From Allobranchiibius huperziae (lineage in GTDB: Bacteria; Actinomycetota; Actinomycetes; Actinomycetales; Dermatophilaceae), in the NCBI RefSeq assembly GCF_013410455.1, contig NZ_JACCFW010000001.1, positions 884,929 through 948,928 of the forward strand: 64,000 nt of DNA, read 5' to 3'. The notes under the pieces are model-generated. The model did not search any database. It was not told where the DNA came from and saw only the letters and a program-made list of their open reading frames with translations. A program made the position numbers and the translations under genes. Shown here one piece after another: positions 1-8,893 of this stretch (positions within the stretch are counted from its first letter, which is position 1; each line of letters starts with the position of its first letter).

Positions 1-705
1 CCCGGCGGACTTCCAGGCGTCCCGGAAGCGTTGGATCTGCTCGGCCTGCAGCTGGTGGAACGGCACGCCGGTGTCCTCGGTGAGGAGCGTGGAACTCATC
101 AGGTTCATGCCCTGCTCACCGGCCCACTCCGCCGTCGCGCGCGACCCCGCGCCCCACCAGATGCGCTCGCGCAGTCCGGGGGAGTGCGGCTCGATCGGCA
201 GCAGACCGGGCGGGTTGGGGAACATCGGGCGCGGGTTGGGCTGCGCGAACCCCTTGCCCTGGATGACCTGCAGGAAGGTGCTGGTGTGCTCGCGCGCCAT
301 CGCGGCGTGGTCGCCGTCCTCCGGCTGGTAGCCGAAGTAGCCGTAGCCCTCGATGACCTGCTCGGGCGATCCCCGGCTGATGCCGAGCTGCAGTCGGCCC
401 CCCGAGATGAGGTCGGCGGTGGCCGCGTCCTCGGCCATGTAGAGCGGGTTCTCATAGCGCATGTCGATCACGCCGGTGCCGATCTCGATGCGGCTGGTCC
501 GCGCCCCGACCGCCGCGAGCAGCGGAAACGGAGCCGACAGCTGTCGCGCGAAGTGGTGCACCCGGAAGTACGCACCGTCCGCGCCGATCTCCTCGGCGGC
601 GACCGCCAGGTCGATCGACTGCGTGAGCACGTCCGCGGCCGAGCGCGTCTGCGACTGTGGCGACGGCGTCCAGTGGCCGAAGGACAAGAAACCGATCTTC
701 TTCAT
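1..705 (-). CDS. LLM-class flavin/F420-dependent oxidoreductase, 3' end outside window
   Basis: Luciferase-like monooxygenase family (TIM barrel binding FMN or F420). The ATG at 705 opens MKKIGFLSFGHW, followed by 235 codons without a stop up to the left edge, so the C-terminus is missing. Family features visible are the N-terminal beta strand ending in FGHW, the segment around residue 40 reading ADGAYFRVHHFA, GARTSRIEIGTGVIDMRYENP, and the ISRGSPEQ loop. Substrate cannot be inferred. It is divergent from the TMEM175-like gene. F420 use is plausible because an F420 enzyme (fgd) is encoded elsewhere in the window, but FMN is equally possible. Confidence 0.85.
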   Translation of the reverse strand, partial: MKKIGFLSFGHWTPSPQSQTRSAADVLTQSIDLAVAAEEIGADGAYFRVHHFARQLSAPFPLLAAVGARTSRIEIGTGVIDMRYENPLYMAEDAATADLISGGRLQLGISRGSPEQVIEGYGYFGYQPEDGDHAAMAREHTSTFLQVIQGKGFAQPNPRPMFPNPPGLLPIEPHSPGLRERIWWGAGSRATAEWAGEQGMNLMSSTLLTEDTGVPFHQLQAEQIQRFRDAWKSAG

Positions 706-859
706 GACGGGTAGAACGACGATGCCGGGGTGGGGATTCCTGCACGGTGTCGGTCGTCGATCACCGTTCGCGCATCCGACCGGCATGCTGAGATGGGCGC
801 TCGACTGCGACCGCCGATGACCGACGACCCCGCGAACCCACCGGCGCAGGAGGAACTCG

Positions 860-1471
860 ATGGACAAGACCAGGCTGGAGGCGTTCTCCGACGGTGTCAT
901 CGCCGTCGCCATCACGTTGCTGGTGATCGACCTGCGGGTGCCCGAACCCGCTCATGACGCCTCTCTCGCGCACCGACTCGGTGAGCAGTGGCCCAACTTC
1001 GCGGCGTACGTCGTCTCGTTCCTCACCATCGGGGTGATCTGGGTCAATCACCACGCCACGCTGCGCCGGCTGCGCGCCGTGGACCGCTCGATCCTCTTCC
1101 TCAACCTCGCCCTGCTGATGACCATCGTCCTGCTGCCCTTCACCACCGCGCTGATGGCGCGCTACCTGCTGGAGGACTCAGGGCGCACCCTCGCCGCGGC
1201 AATCTACGGAGGCTCCCTGCTGCTGATGTCCGCCGTGTTCCTCACGATGAACTGGCATCTGCTGCGGAATCGGACCCACCTGCTCCATGCCGACATCTCA
1301 CCGGCGTATCGGCGGACTGTGCTGTCCCGCAACCTGATCGGTGTAGCGCCCTACCTGCTGGCCACTGCGGCCGCATTCGTGAGCCCCTACCTGACGCTGG
1401 CCATCTCCGCCGCGGTCGCCGTCTACTTCGTGCTCCCGGGCACCACACCGGACACACCCGGCGAGGCGTGA
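860..1471 (+). CDS. TMEM175/DUF1211 family membrane protein
   Basis: A 203-residue integral membrane protein. The N-terminus carries the family signature FSDGVIAVAITLLVIDL (residues 10-26), which in TMEM175 channels contributes to the pore helix (F-S-D core). Several further hydrophobic helices follow, at about 50-70, 82-105, 115-135 and 165-195. Bacterial TMEM175 proteins are potassium-permeable channels; whether this one conducts K+ is inferred from family only. The start is supported by AGGAGG with 6-7 nt spacing. Its TGA stop abuts the TGA of the convergent gene within the sequence TGATCA. Confidence 0.85.
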   Translation: MDKTRLEAFSDGVIAVAITLLVIDLRVPEPAHDASLAHRLGEQWPNFAAYVVSFLTIGVIWVNHHATLRRLRAVDRSILFLNLALLMTIVLLPFTTALMARYLLEDSGRTLAAAIYGGSLLLMSAVFLTMNWHLLRNRTHLLHADISPAYRRTVLSRNLIGVAPYLLATAAAFVSPYLTLAISAAVAVYFVLPGTTPDTPGEA

Positions 1472-1813
1472 TCAGGAATCCTGCGCGGATTCCTCCACCG
1501 TGAGCTCAGCGGTGGGCATCACTTCGAGGCGCTCGTCCGGGATCGGCGTGCCGCTGCGTACGGAGAGGCCGAAGGTGCCGTCCGCCAGGCGCTTCTCGGC
1601 GCGCTCGATGGCGGCCAGGCGGTCGCGCAGGCTCGCGGCGGTGGCGTCATCGACCTCGTCAGCGGCCAGGGGCTGTGCCGAGTCCACGTCGTCGCCGGCG
1701 TCGCCGCGTCCGGTCTCGCGGTCCTGGTCGAGGTTGGAGTCCAGGTGGGTCAGCAGGCTCTGGACCTCGGCCCGTTCTTCCTCGAGCAGGGTTCGCGCGC
1801 GGTCTGCGTCCAT
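1472..1813 (-). CDS. DksA/TraR-type protein lacking all zinc cysteines
   Basis: A 113-residue protein with an acidic N-terminal coiled-coil region and a C-terminal segment matching the DksA/TraR C4 zinc-finger family (ERAEKRLADGTFG, then IPDERLEVMP). In the usual family the finger is CxxC...CxxC. Here the first pair is replaced by serines (GLSVRSG) and the second by Thr/Glu (AELTVEE), and the protein has no cysteine at all. DksA-like proteins act on RNA polymerase through the secondary channel; that role here is inference. A GGAGGTG ribosome-binding site precedes the ATG. Confidence 0.75.
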   Translation of the reverse strand: MDADRARTLLEEERAEVQSLLTHLDSNLDQDRETGRGDAGDDVDSAQPLAADEVDDATAASLRDRLAAIERAEKRLADGTFGLSVRSGTPIPDERLEVMPTAELTVEESAQDS

Positions 1814-1951
1814 CGGTGCACCTCCGGTGCGTCGTCGTGCTCCATGCCGCCGAGCCTCACTGCCGCCCGGCGCCGCAGTGCGCCAGACTAGCCCGCTCGC
1901 GTGGGCGCGATCGCGGCCCGTGCGCAGCCGCCGCTGCGTAGGCTCGCAGCC

Positions 1952-2428
1952 ATGCCGTCGCCGCTGATCGTCTCCGCCAGTCGCGCCATCCCGGTGCCGG
2001 TCGAGGACGCGTTCGAGCGCACCCTGACCACGCCGCTCCCGCAGATCTTCTCCCGCCGATACGGCGTGCTGCCGGCGGTGAGGGAGACCACCGGTTTCAC
2101 CCCGCCGTGGGGGAGCGCCACAGGCCAGACGCGCACCGTGCGCACCACCGACGGCGGCTCGATGCGGGAGACGCTGCTCGCGATCGACCGGCCGCGATCC
2201 TTCGCCTACCAGTTGAACGGCATCACCGGCCCGATGGTCGTGCTGGCCGCGTCGGTGGAGGGGGAGTGGGCCTTCGCCTCTGTCGGCACCGGCACCCGGG
2301 TCACCTGGTCCTGGACCGTCCGTGGCGCGAACGCCGTTGGATCGCTGGCGCTTCCGGCGTTCGGGCGGATGTGGCAGGGCTATGCGCGCCAGGCTCTCGA
2401 GGAGTTGGAGCGGGTGCTGCTCGCCTGA
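1952..2428 (+). CDS. SRPBCC-fold (polyketide cyclase/START-like) protein
   Basis: A 158-residue protein with the pattern of the SRPBCC ligand-binding fold: an N-terminal strand (VSASRAIPVPVEDAFER), a central LLAIDRPRSFAYQL segment, and the terminal helix FGRMWQGYARQALEELERVL. No catalytic assignment is possible. I chose the ATG at 1952 rather than the upstream start at 1901 because TAGGCT lies 7 nt before it, matching the leaderless promoters seen across the window. The gene ends 5 nt before the convergent FHA/FtsK gene. Confidence 0.75.
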   Translation: MPSPLIVSASRAIPVPVEDAFERTLTTPLPQIFSRRYGVLPAVRETTGFTPPWGSATGQTRTVRTTDGGSMRETLLAIDRPRSFAYQLNGITGPMVVLAASVEGEWAFASVGTGTRVTWSWTVRGANAVGSLALPAFGRMWQGYARQALEELERVLLA

Positions 2429-2433
2429 CGCCT

Positions 2434-5400
2434 TCAGGGGGTCGCGACCTGGATCTCTTGTACGTCGCCCCGTACGACGAGCAGCCCGCGGCCCTGCCGC
2501 GGACGATCCATCGGCCCGATCCGGATGCCGAAGAGGTCACCGTCGTGCCGGCCGGGTTGCAGCAGCAGCCCCGTCTGACGGCGGCGCAGCTCGGGCGCGA
2601 GGCCCCGGTACGACGTGGCGAGGTCGGACGCGACACCGCTGGCGCAGACGATGCCGCCGGTCGTCCGGTGGCGTGCCAGATGCTCCAGGACGTCCGGCTC
2701 CGCGGCCATCCCCGTCAGCTGATCGGCGTCGTCGACCAGGACGGCGCCGTCGGGGTACTCCGCGCACCATGCGCGGACCGCACCCAGATCGTCGTATGGC
2801 AGCCGGGTGACCGCGGTCGCCAGACCCCCGACCGGAGCGCCCGGCCCGATCCACCCGACCGCCCGGGAGCGACCGAGCACCTCGGCCAGCACCGCGAGGG
2901 TCGTCGTACGTCCGCTGCGTGGTGGACCGCACACCAGCCAGCCGGCCCCGCCACGCTCGTCGATGGCAAAGCCGGCAGGACCGTCGACGGTGCACCCCAG
3001 AGTCACCACGCCGGGATCGGTCGCGACGAGCGTCGCGAGCTCGACCCGATCCGGCAGCGCCGCGACTCGGTGTGGCCGACCGTTCGGTGCTGCAACGAGA
3101 TTCGTCCGCGCGTCACCCGGCAACGCGAACTGCAGTTCTTCGCCGCCTGGCAGCAGCAGTCCTCGACCGGGCGGCATCTCAGCGGGGATCTGTGCGGCGC
3201 GTAATCCCGCCATCAGCAGATCCGACGGATCGGCCATCCGGGTCGCGACGGTGCTCGTGAAGAGCGCACTCACCCGTCCCGACAGCAGCGCCCGACCGCC
3301 GGTGGCCACGACGCTGACGCCCACGGAGACACCATCGCGCAGGACCTGGGTGATCCGATCCTCCAGGTCGCCGACGGTGTGCTCGTTGCTGATCTCCTGG
3401 AAGACCTCCCAGCCGTCGATGACCAGCAGGATGCGTGGGTCGGGGCCGGACGTGGCGAATCCTGCTCCGCTGTAACGCAATTGACGCTCGCGGATTACGT
3501 TCGTCAGCCATTGCACGAGGCGCAGCGTGCGCGAAAGCTCATCGCGCAGCACGACCGCGCCACAGTGCGGCAACGACCCGATGCCGCCCAGGCCGCCGCT
3601 GCCGTCGAGCACGTAGACGTGCAGCCGATCGCTGGTCCAGGCTGTCGCGGCCGCACCGATGAGCGCGTGCGCAGCCGTGGTGCGACCGCTGCGCGGCCCA
3701 CCCACGATCGCCAGGTGGCCGTCGGCATCGAGGTCCCAGCCGATGGTCAGCTGCTGTTGTTCGCCCGGGAGGTCCACCAGGCCGAGGGGAACGGCCGACC
3801 GAGCAGCGTCCCGAAGGCCCATGTCACGCAGCGGTTTGGCGGTCAGGTCGGATTTTCCTACCCGTGAGGGAAGGGGCGGCAGCCAGGGTGACGGAGGTCG
3901 ACGTACCCGCCCGTTCGCCGCACTGACACACACCGCGTCGGTCAGGGATCGCAGACCGGTCCGCGCGTTGGCGCCCGTGTCATCCGGCGGCCAGAGCGGA
4001 GCTCCAGACTCGGGATCGACGCGCGCAATGCGGACTGGCTCGTCGCCGCCGCGCAACGTCGCCCCCGTCCATGCCGTCTGCAACGCGCGCGGCGCGCCAC
4101 CTCCGGTCCGCAGGATCGCGCGCCCTGGGAGGGACGCCGGGATCGCCGCCGCGGCGTCGGTCTCGATGACGTTCTGGGAGTCGGCGGCATCGCGGACGCG
4201 GAGGGCAATCCGCAGGTTGAGGTTGGCTCGCATGTCGGCGGAGACCACGCCTGCGGGTCGCTGGGTCGCGAGGACCAGATGGATTCCCAGTGATCGGCCG
4301 ACTGCCGCGATGCGCACCAGTCCGTTGATGAAGTCGGGCAGTTCCTCTGACAGCACCCGGAATTCGTCGATGACGATGCACAAGCGAGCGAGCGGCTCAC
4401 GATGCGCAGAGCGTTCGTAGTCACCCAGGTCGGACGCGCCCGCCGCCGCCAGGAGGCGCTCACGACGTCGTACCTCGGCCTCCAGGGACCGCAACGCGCG
4501 CGAGGTCAGGTGTGTATCGAGGTCGGTGACCAGCCCGAGCGTGTGGGGCAACCGGGCGCAGTCCTGGAACGCCGCCCCGCCCTTGTAGTCGATCAGCACG
4601 AAGGTCAGCCTGTCCGGCGGGCTCGCGAGGGCGAGGGATGCGATCAGAGTCTGCAGCAGCTCGGACTTGCCGGCACCCGTCGTACCGGCGACCAGCGCGT
4701 GCGGTCCGTCGACCGCCAGGTCGACCCAGAGAGCACCGTCGGCGCCGACCCCGAGCAGTGCACGAGGCGTGCTGGACGGCGTCCCCCACAGCCGTTGCAC
4801 GGCCACGGGATCGGAGAGGTCGACACCGAGTTCGGCGCGTACCAGCGCGGCGTGAGCCACCTGCTCGGGCACCTGCTGTGCCGGATCGTCCGGTCCCGCG
4901 TCGGTCAACGCGCCGAGCGCGCGCGCCGTGGCGGTGACCAGTGACGGCACGGGCAGATCCGGCCGAAAGTCGGTGTCGCCGACCCTGCCGTGATCACGCC
5001 GATCGACGCGCACCGTCGTGGTGCACGCCGCGGGCAGCTGCGTGTGATCCTCGTCGAGGGCCAGCACCGCCATCCCGTACGCCGCCGCCCTGCGCACCAC
5101 GTCCGCGGCGGACGGTGTGGTCGCGCACCCATCCAGCACGACGAGGGTCCGAGGAGGTGCGGTGTCGTCGAGTTCGATCAGCTGCGAAGACCATTCGGCG
5201 AATCGCGGGTCGTCGGGGTCGGCCACCATCACCCGAGGCTGCGACGCGGGGTGTGGCAGCACCTGCGGCAGCGTCGTCATCCCACGCCATCGCTCGCGCG
5301 CGTCCTGGTCCGCGCACAGGATCACCATGCCAAGGTCGCGCGGCGACTGCCAGGCGGCCAGCTGGATGATGCCTCCCATCACCAGCTGGTACCGCAGGCA

Positions 5401-6552
5401 TCCGCTCACCCCCACCACCCGGTGCTGCGACAAAGACACGGTGATCGGCACCTCGTGCACCGGTAAGGGGCGGGTCGCGCGGTTCCCGCCCGCGACCCGC
5501 ACCCGGCTGCGCACCGTCCCGACCCCGACGCGGAAGGCGAGGTGGTCCTCGTGCGTCGCGGCCCGGTGCCACACCGCGGAGCTGCGCGAAGCAGCATCGT
5601 GCGCGGCGCGGGTGATCGGTGGCGCCATCTGCCGGCGCAGCGCCTGCTCGACGCGCACGGCGGACGCGCAATCCTCCTCGAACCTCACTCGCGCCAGGGT
5701 GTGCGCCCGCGCATCCTCGCGAAGACGTCGGCGGGACGTGCCGCGGTCGCCGGCGTACTGGGCGACCACCATGATCGGGCTGAGCAGCGCGAACATCGCG
5801 AAGAGCGGATTGCGGAGCACGACGACCATGGCGGCCGCGAGCACCAGGGGCACGATCGCGGAGACCCACGGGAAGCCCCGACGAGTCGCCAGCTCCGGCG
5901 GTAGGGGCGCGGTGAGCTCGACCTCGTCCAGCCGCAACGTCTTTCGCGGCGATCGATGGATGAGATAGCGGCCCGTCCCGTCGGTCGGCGGGTGCTGGGA
6001 CGCCCGTGGTGCGCGTTCGATGGCGAGCGTCGTCCCACCGACGCGCAACCGCTGCCCGACGCGCAGGTCGACGAAGTCGGGGCCGATCCGACTGCCGTCG
6101 ATCCAGGTGCCGTTGGTGGAGCACAGGTCGCGAACGACCGCGCGCCCCTGCTCGACCCGCAGCTCGCAGTGGTGCCGGGACAGATCGTCGTCCTGCAGTA
6201 CCAGGTGGTTCTCCGACGCGCGGCCGACGACCACGCACGCGCCGGTCATGACTGCACGTGCGCCCACGCACGGTCCCTCTGTGGCAACCAGTTCGAGCAG
6301 GTGTGGCGGCTCGAGAGGCACCCCGACATCGCAGACGACCGCCTCGTTCACCAGCGGTGGGACGCCGACCACAGCCTCCGCGTCGAGCTGCACCGACCCG
6401 ACGTACGCCGGGTCGGGCGCTTGGAGGTCGCCGGCGACCTGCGTCCAACTCGTGCCGGCGGGCACGCGGACGCACCATTCGCGCAGCAGCCCGTCGGCCG
6501 ATCGCACGACGCGCAGGCGCAGCGTGACGGTCGACGCGAGCGGTCCTTGCAT
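2434..6552 (-). CDS. FHA-domain FtsK/SpoIIIE-type triple ATPase (EccC-like)
   Basis: A 1,372-residue protein. An FHA domain lies at about residues 92-182 (VVGRASENHLVL, SRHHCEL, STNGTWIDG). Two transmembrane helices follow at about 230-265. Then come three FtsK/SpoIIIE ATPase modules: the first has a good Walker A (GTTGAGKSE, about 623) and LIDYKGG; the second and third have GGPRSGRTT and GPPRSGRTT, where Arg replaces the Walker lysine. This order matches EccC motors of type VII secretion, which pump WXG100 substrates, with an FHA domain added at the front. No other type VII gene is present. It is divergent from the tad operon. The ATG at 6552 follows a GATACT hexamer by 6 nt. Confidence 0.88.
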   Translation of the reverse strand: MQGPLASTVTLRLRVVRSADGLLREWCVRVPAGTSWTQVAGDLQAPDPAYVGSVQLDAEAVVGVPPLVNEAVVCDVGVPLEPPHLLELVATEGPCVGARAVMTGACVVVGRASENHLVLQDDDLSRHHCELRVEQGRAVVRDLCSTNGTWIDGSRIGPDFVDLRVGQRLRVGGTTLAIERAPRASQHPPTDGTGRYLIHRSPRKTLRLDEVELTAPLPPELATRRGFPWVSAIVPLVLAAAMVVVLRNPLFAMFALLSPIMVVAQYAGDRGTSRRRLREDARAHTLARVRFEEDCASAVRVEQALRRQMAPPITRAAHDAASRSSAVWHRAATHEDHLAFRVGVGTVRSRVRVAGGNRATRPLPVHEVPITVSLSQHRVVGVSGCLRYQLVMGGIIQLAAWQSPRDLGMVILCADQDARERWRGMTTLPQVLPHPASQPRVMVADPDDPRFAEWSSQLIELDDTAPPRTLVVLDGCATTPSAADVVRRAAAYGMAVLALDEDHTQLPAACTTTVRVDRRDHGRVGDTDFRPDLPVPSLVTATARALGALTDAGPDDPAQQVPEQVAHAALVRAELGVDLSDPVAVQRLWGTPSSTPRALLGVGADGALWVDLAVDGPHALVAGTTGAGKSELLQTLIASLALASPPDRLTFVLIDYKGGAAFQDCARLPHTLGLVTDLDTHLTSRALRSLEAEVRRRERLLAAAGASDLGDYERSAHREPLARLCIVIDEFRVLSEELPDFINGLVRIAAVGRSLGIHLVLATQRPAGVVSADMRANLNLRIALRVRDAADSQNVIETDAAAAIPASLPGRAILRTGGGAPRALQTAWTGATLRGGDEPVRIARVDPESGAPLWPPDDTGANARTGLRSLTDAVCVSAANGRVRRPPSPWLPPLPSRVGKSDLTAKPLRDMGLRDAARSAVPLGLVDLPGEQQQLTIGWDLDADGHLAIVGGPRSGRTTAAHALIGAAATAWTSDRLHVYVLDGSGGLGGIGSLPHCGAVVLRDELSRTLRLVQWLTNVIRERQLRYSGAGFATSGPDPRILLVIDGWEVFQEISNEHTVGDLEDRITQVLRDGVSVGVSVVATGGRALLSGRVSALFTSTVATRMADPSDLLMAGLRAAQIPAEMPPGRGLLLPGGEELQFALPGDARTNLVAAPNGRPHRVAALPDRVELATLVATDPGVVTLGCTVDGPAGFAIDERGGAGWLVCGPPRSGRTTTLAVLAEVLGRSRAVGWIGPGAPVGGLATAVTRLPYDDLGAVRAWCAEYPDGAVLVDDADQLTGMAAEPDVLEHLARHRTTGGIVCASGVASDLATSYRGLAPELRRRQTGLLLQPGRHDGDLFGIRIGPMDRPRQGRGLLVVRGDVQEIQVATP

Positions 6553-6594
6553 CCGGGGAGTATCGGCGGGTTCGCGATCGGAGGCCGTAGTACC

Positions 6595-6603
6595 TGTGGA
6601 CAA
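6595..6603 (-). promoter_or_regulatory. DnaA-box-like 9-mer
   Basis: The minus strand reads TTGTCCACA, the usual actinobacterial DnaA box. It lies in the 254-bp region between the divergent FHA/FtsK and cpaF genes. Function is unproven. Confidence 0.45.
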
Positions 6604-6715
6604 CTTTCGCCCCGACGGTCGGGCTTCGGTCTGACGCCCAAACTGGGGCCGACGGGGCCGATGGGACATGCGTGGTGGGAGGTGCGGGCAGATCCGAAGA
6701 GAGCTGATGGATTTC

Positions 6716-6724
6716 TGTGGATAA
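6716..6724 (-). promoter_or_regulatory. DnaA-box-like 9-mer
   Basis: The minus strand reads TTATCCACA, a perfect consensus DnaA box. It lies 121 nt from a second box in the same intergenic region, 82 nt before the cpaF start. Confidence 0.5.
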
Positions 6725-6806
6725 CCCGATCGGCACCTGCAGAACTGCTTGCATGAAGACCTTGTCTGCATCGGACAGATCAGACGGTCACCGGCAGGGG
6801 GTCGGC

Positions 6807-8033
6807 ATGAACGGCATCCAGGTCGTCGAGGGGGAGGTCCGCGAACTCATCCGGCGGCAGCGGCTCGACCCCACCACCGAGGCCGTCCAGTTGCGGGGCC
6901 TCGTCGGGGATGTCATCAAGGACTACGAGCAACGCAGCCTGCACGGCGGGATGGCACCGCTGGGGGACGTCGAGCACGCCACGCGCGCGATCCTCGACGC
7001 GGTCGTCGGCTACGGACCGCTGCAGCCCTACCTCGATGACCCCGGCGTGGAGGAGATCTGGATCAACGATCCAGCCAGGGTGTTCGTCGCCCGGTCCGGC
7101 GTCGCGGAGCTGACGTCGACGATCCTCACCCAGGACCAGGTGAAGAACCTGGTGGAGCGGATGCTCAAGCCCTCCGGTCGCCGCATCGACCTGTCCTCGC
7201 CGTTCGTGGACGCGTCCCTCCCGGACGGATCCCGGCTGCACGTAGCCATCCCCGACGTCACCAGGAGCCACTGGTACGTCAACATCCGCAAGTTCGTCAC
7301 CCGCGCCCACCAACTCGACGACCTCGTACGCCTCGGCACTCTGACCCACCAGGCCGCACGCTTCCTTGCGGCGGCCGTCGTGTCCGGGCTGAACATCCTG
7401 GTGGCCGGAGGCACGCAGGCAGGCAAGACGACGACCTTGAACTGCCTGGCCGCCGCGATTCCGAGCAACGAGCGTGTCGTCTCGTGTGAGGAGGTCTTCG
7501 AGCTGCGTCTGGGAATCCGCGACTGGGCGGCCATGCAGTGTCGTCAGCCGAGCCTGGAGGGCACCGGGGAGATTCCGCTGCGCCGCCTCGTCAAGGAGGC
7601 GCTGCGCATGCGGCCCTCGCGGATCATCGTCGGCGAGGTGCGCCAGGAGGAGTCGCTGGATCTGCTGATCGCTCTCAACTCCGGCCTGCCCGGCATGGCG
7701 ACCCTGCACGCCAACTCTGCGCGCGAGGCGATCGTGAAGATGTGCACGCTCCCGTTGCTGGCCGGTCCCAATGTCAGCTCCTCCTTCGTGGTCCCAACCG
7801 TGGCCAGCTCCATCGACCTGGTCGTGCACCTCGGGCTCGAGCGCGACGGCAGCCGCCGCGTACGTGAGATCGCGGCCGTCCCGGGCCGTGCCGAGAACGA
7901 GGTCATCGAGATCGCCGAGCTGTTCGTGCAGCGGGACGGCGAGCTCATTCGCGGTGACGGATTCCCGCCTCATCAGGAACGATTCGCCCGTGCCGGGTAC
8001 GACGTCGCCCACCTGCTGGGCGACCGACCATGA
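6807..8033 (+). CDS. cpaF: Tad secretion ATPase CpaF/TadA
   Basis: A 408-residue hexameric secretion ATPase that powers assembly of Flp-type (Tad) pili at the inner face of the membrane. The Walker A motif is GGTQAGKTTT near residue 208. The Walker B/His-box region includes RIIVGEVRQEESLDLLIALNSG and the MATLHANSAREAI segment typical of CpaF. The N-terminal domain shows GYGPLQPYLDDPGVEEIWIN, also typical. The ATG at 6807 is chosen because GGGGG lies 6 nt upstream and the family N-terminus starts there; the reading frame is open back to 6717. It overlaps tadB by ATGA. Confidence 0.93.
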   Translation: MNGIQVVEGEVRELIRRQRLDPTTEAVQLRGLVGDVIKDYEQRSLHGGMAPLGDVEHATRAILDAVVGYGPLQPYLDDPGVEEIWINDPARVFVARSGVAELTSTILTQDQVKNLVERMLKPSGRRIDLSSPFVDASLPDGSRLHVAIPDVTRSHWYVNIRKFVTRAHQLDDLVRLGTLTHQAARFLAAAVVSGLNILVAGGTQAGKTTTLNCLAAAIPSNERVVSCEEVFELRLGIRDWAAMQCRQPSLEGTGEIPLRRLVKEALRMRPSRIIVGEVRQEESLDLLIALNSGLPGMATLHANSAREAIVKMCTLPLLAGPNVSSSFVVPTVASSIDLVVHLGLERDGSRRVREIAAVPGRAENEVIEIAELFVQRDGELIRGDGFPPHQERFARAGYDVAHLLGDRP

Positions 8034-8893
8034 CACTCCTGCCCCCACTCCTGCTCGCTCTCGGACTCTTCTGCATCTGGTGGTCGTTCTGGCCACGCGA
8101 GGAGCGCGTCGTGAAGCCGAGCACTCCCACCTGGCGCGACAAGCTCTCCGACGCCATCGCGCAGAGCGGCCTGGGGTCGATCAGCACCAACCAGCTCCTC
8201 GCGGTCTCTCTCGGCCTCGGCGTGCTGGTCTTCCTGCTGGCGATGGCCTCCACGTCGGTGGTGCCGATCTCGTTCGCGTTCGCCCTCATCAGCGGATACG
8301 CGCCGATCGCCTTCGTGCGGGGCCGGGCGCGGCGACGGCGTACCCAGATGCGCGAGCTGTGGCCCGACGTGGTCGACCACATCGCGTCCGCGGTCCGCGC
8401 CGGCATGGCGCTGCCCGAGTCGCTCTCACAGCTGTCGGTGCGCGGGCCGGAGGAGCTGCGGCCCGCGTTCCTGGAGTTCGCACACGACTACCGCGCCACG
8501 GGGAACTTCCAGAGCTCACTCGACGCCCTCAAGCTGCGCCTCAGCGACCCGGTGGCCGACCGGCTCATCGAGTCCCTGCGCATCGCGCGGGAGGTCGGCG
8601 GCACCGACCTCGGGCGTCTCTTGCGCACTCTGTCGTCGTTCCTGCGTGACGACGGACGCACCCGTTCCGAGCTGGAGGCACGGCAGAGCTGGACCGTGAA
8701 CGCGGCGCGTCTCGCCCTGGCCGCGCCGTGGATCGTGTTGGCGATGCTGGCGACTCGCGGCACGTCGCTGCAGGCATACCAGAAGCCGACAGGCGTCGTC
8801 GTGCTCATCGTGGGTGCCGCCGTGTCGATGGTGGCCTATCGGATCATGCGGCAGATCGGCCGACTGCCGGACGAGGCGCGGGTGATGCGATGA
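8030..8893 (+). CDS. tadB: Tad pilus inner-membrane platform protein TadB
   Basis: A 287-residue type II secretion F-domain protein. It has a TM helix at about residues 1-18, a pair of helices at about 55-90, a cytoplasmic F domain (DVVDHIASAVRAGMALPESL, REVGGTDLGRLLRTLSSFLRDD), and C-terminal TM helices. TadB and TadC form the membrane platform that CpaF drives. It starts at the ATGA overlap with cpaF and ends in an ATGA overlap with tadC, so translation is coupled. Confidence 0.9.
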   Translation: MTLLPPLLLALGLFCIWWSFWPREERVVKPSTPTWRDKLSDAIAQSGLGSISTNQLLAVSLGLGVLVFLLAMASTSVVPISFAFALISGYAPIAFVRGRARRRRTQMRELWPDVVDHIASAVRAGMALPESLSQLSVRGPEELRPAFLEFAHDYRATGNFQSSLDALKLRLSDPVADRLIESLRIAREVGGTDLGRLLRTLSSFLRDDGRTRSELEARQSWTVNAARLALAAPWIVLAMLATRGTSLQAYQKPTGVVVLIVGAAVSMVAYRIMRQIGRLPDEARVMR

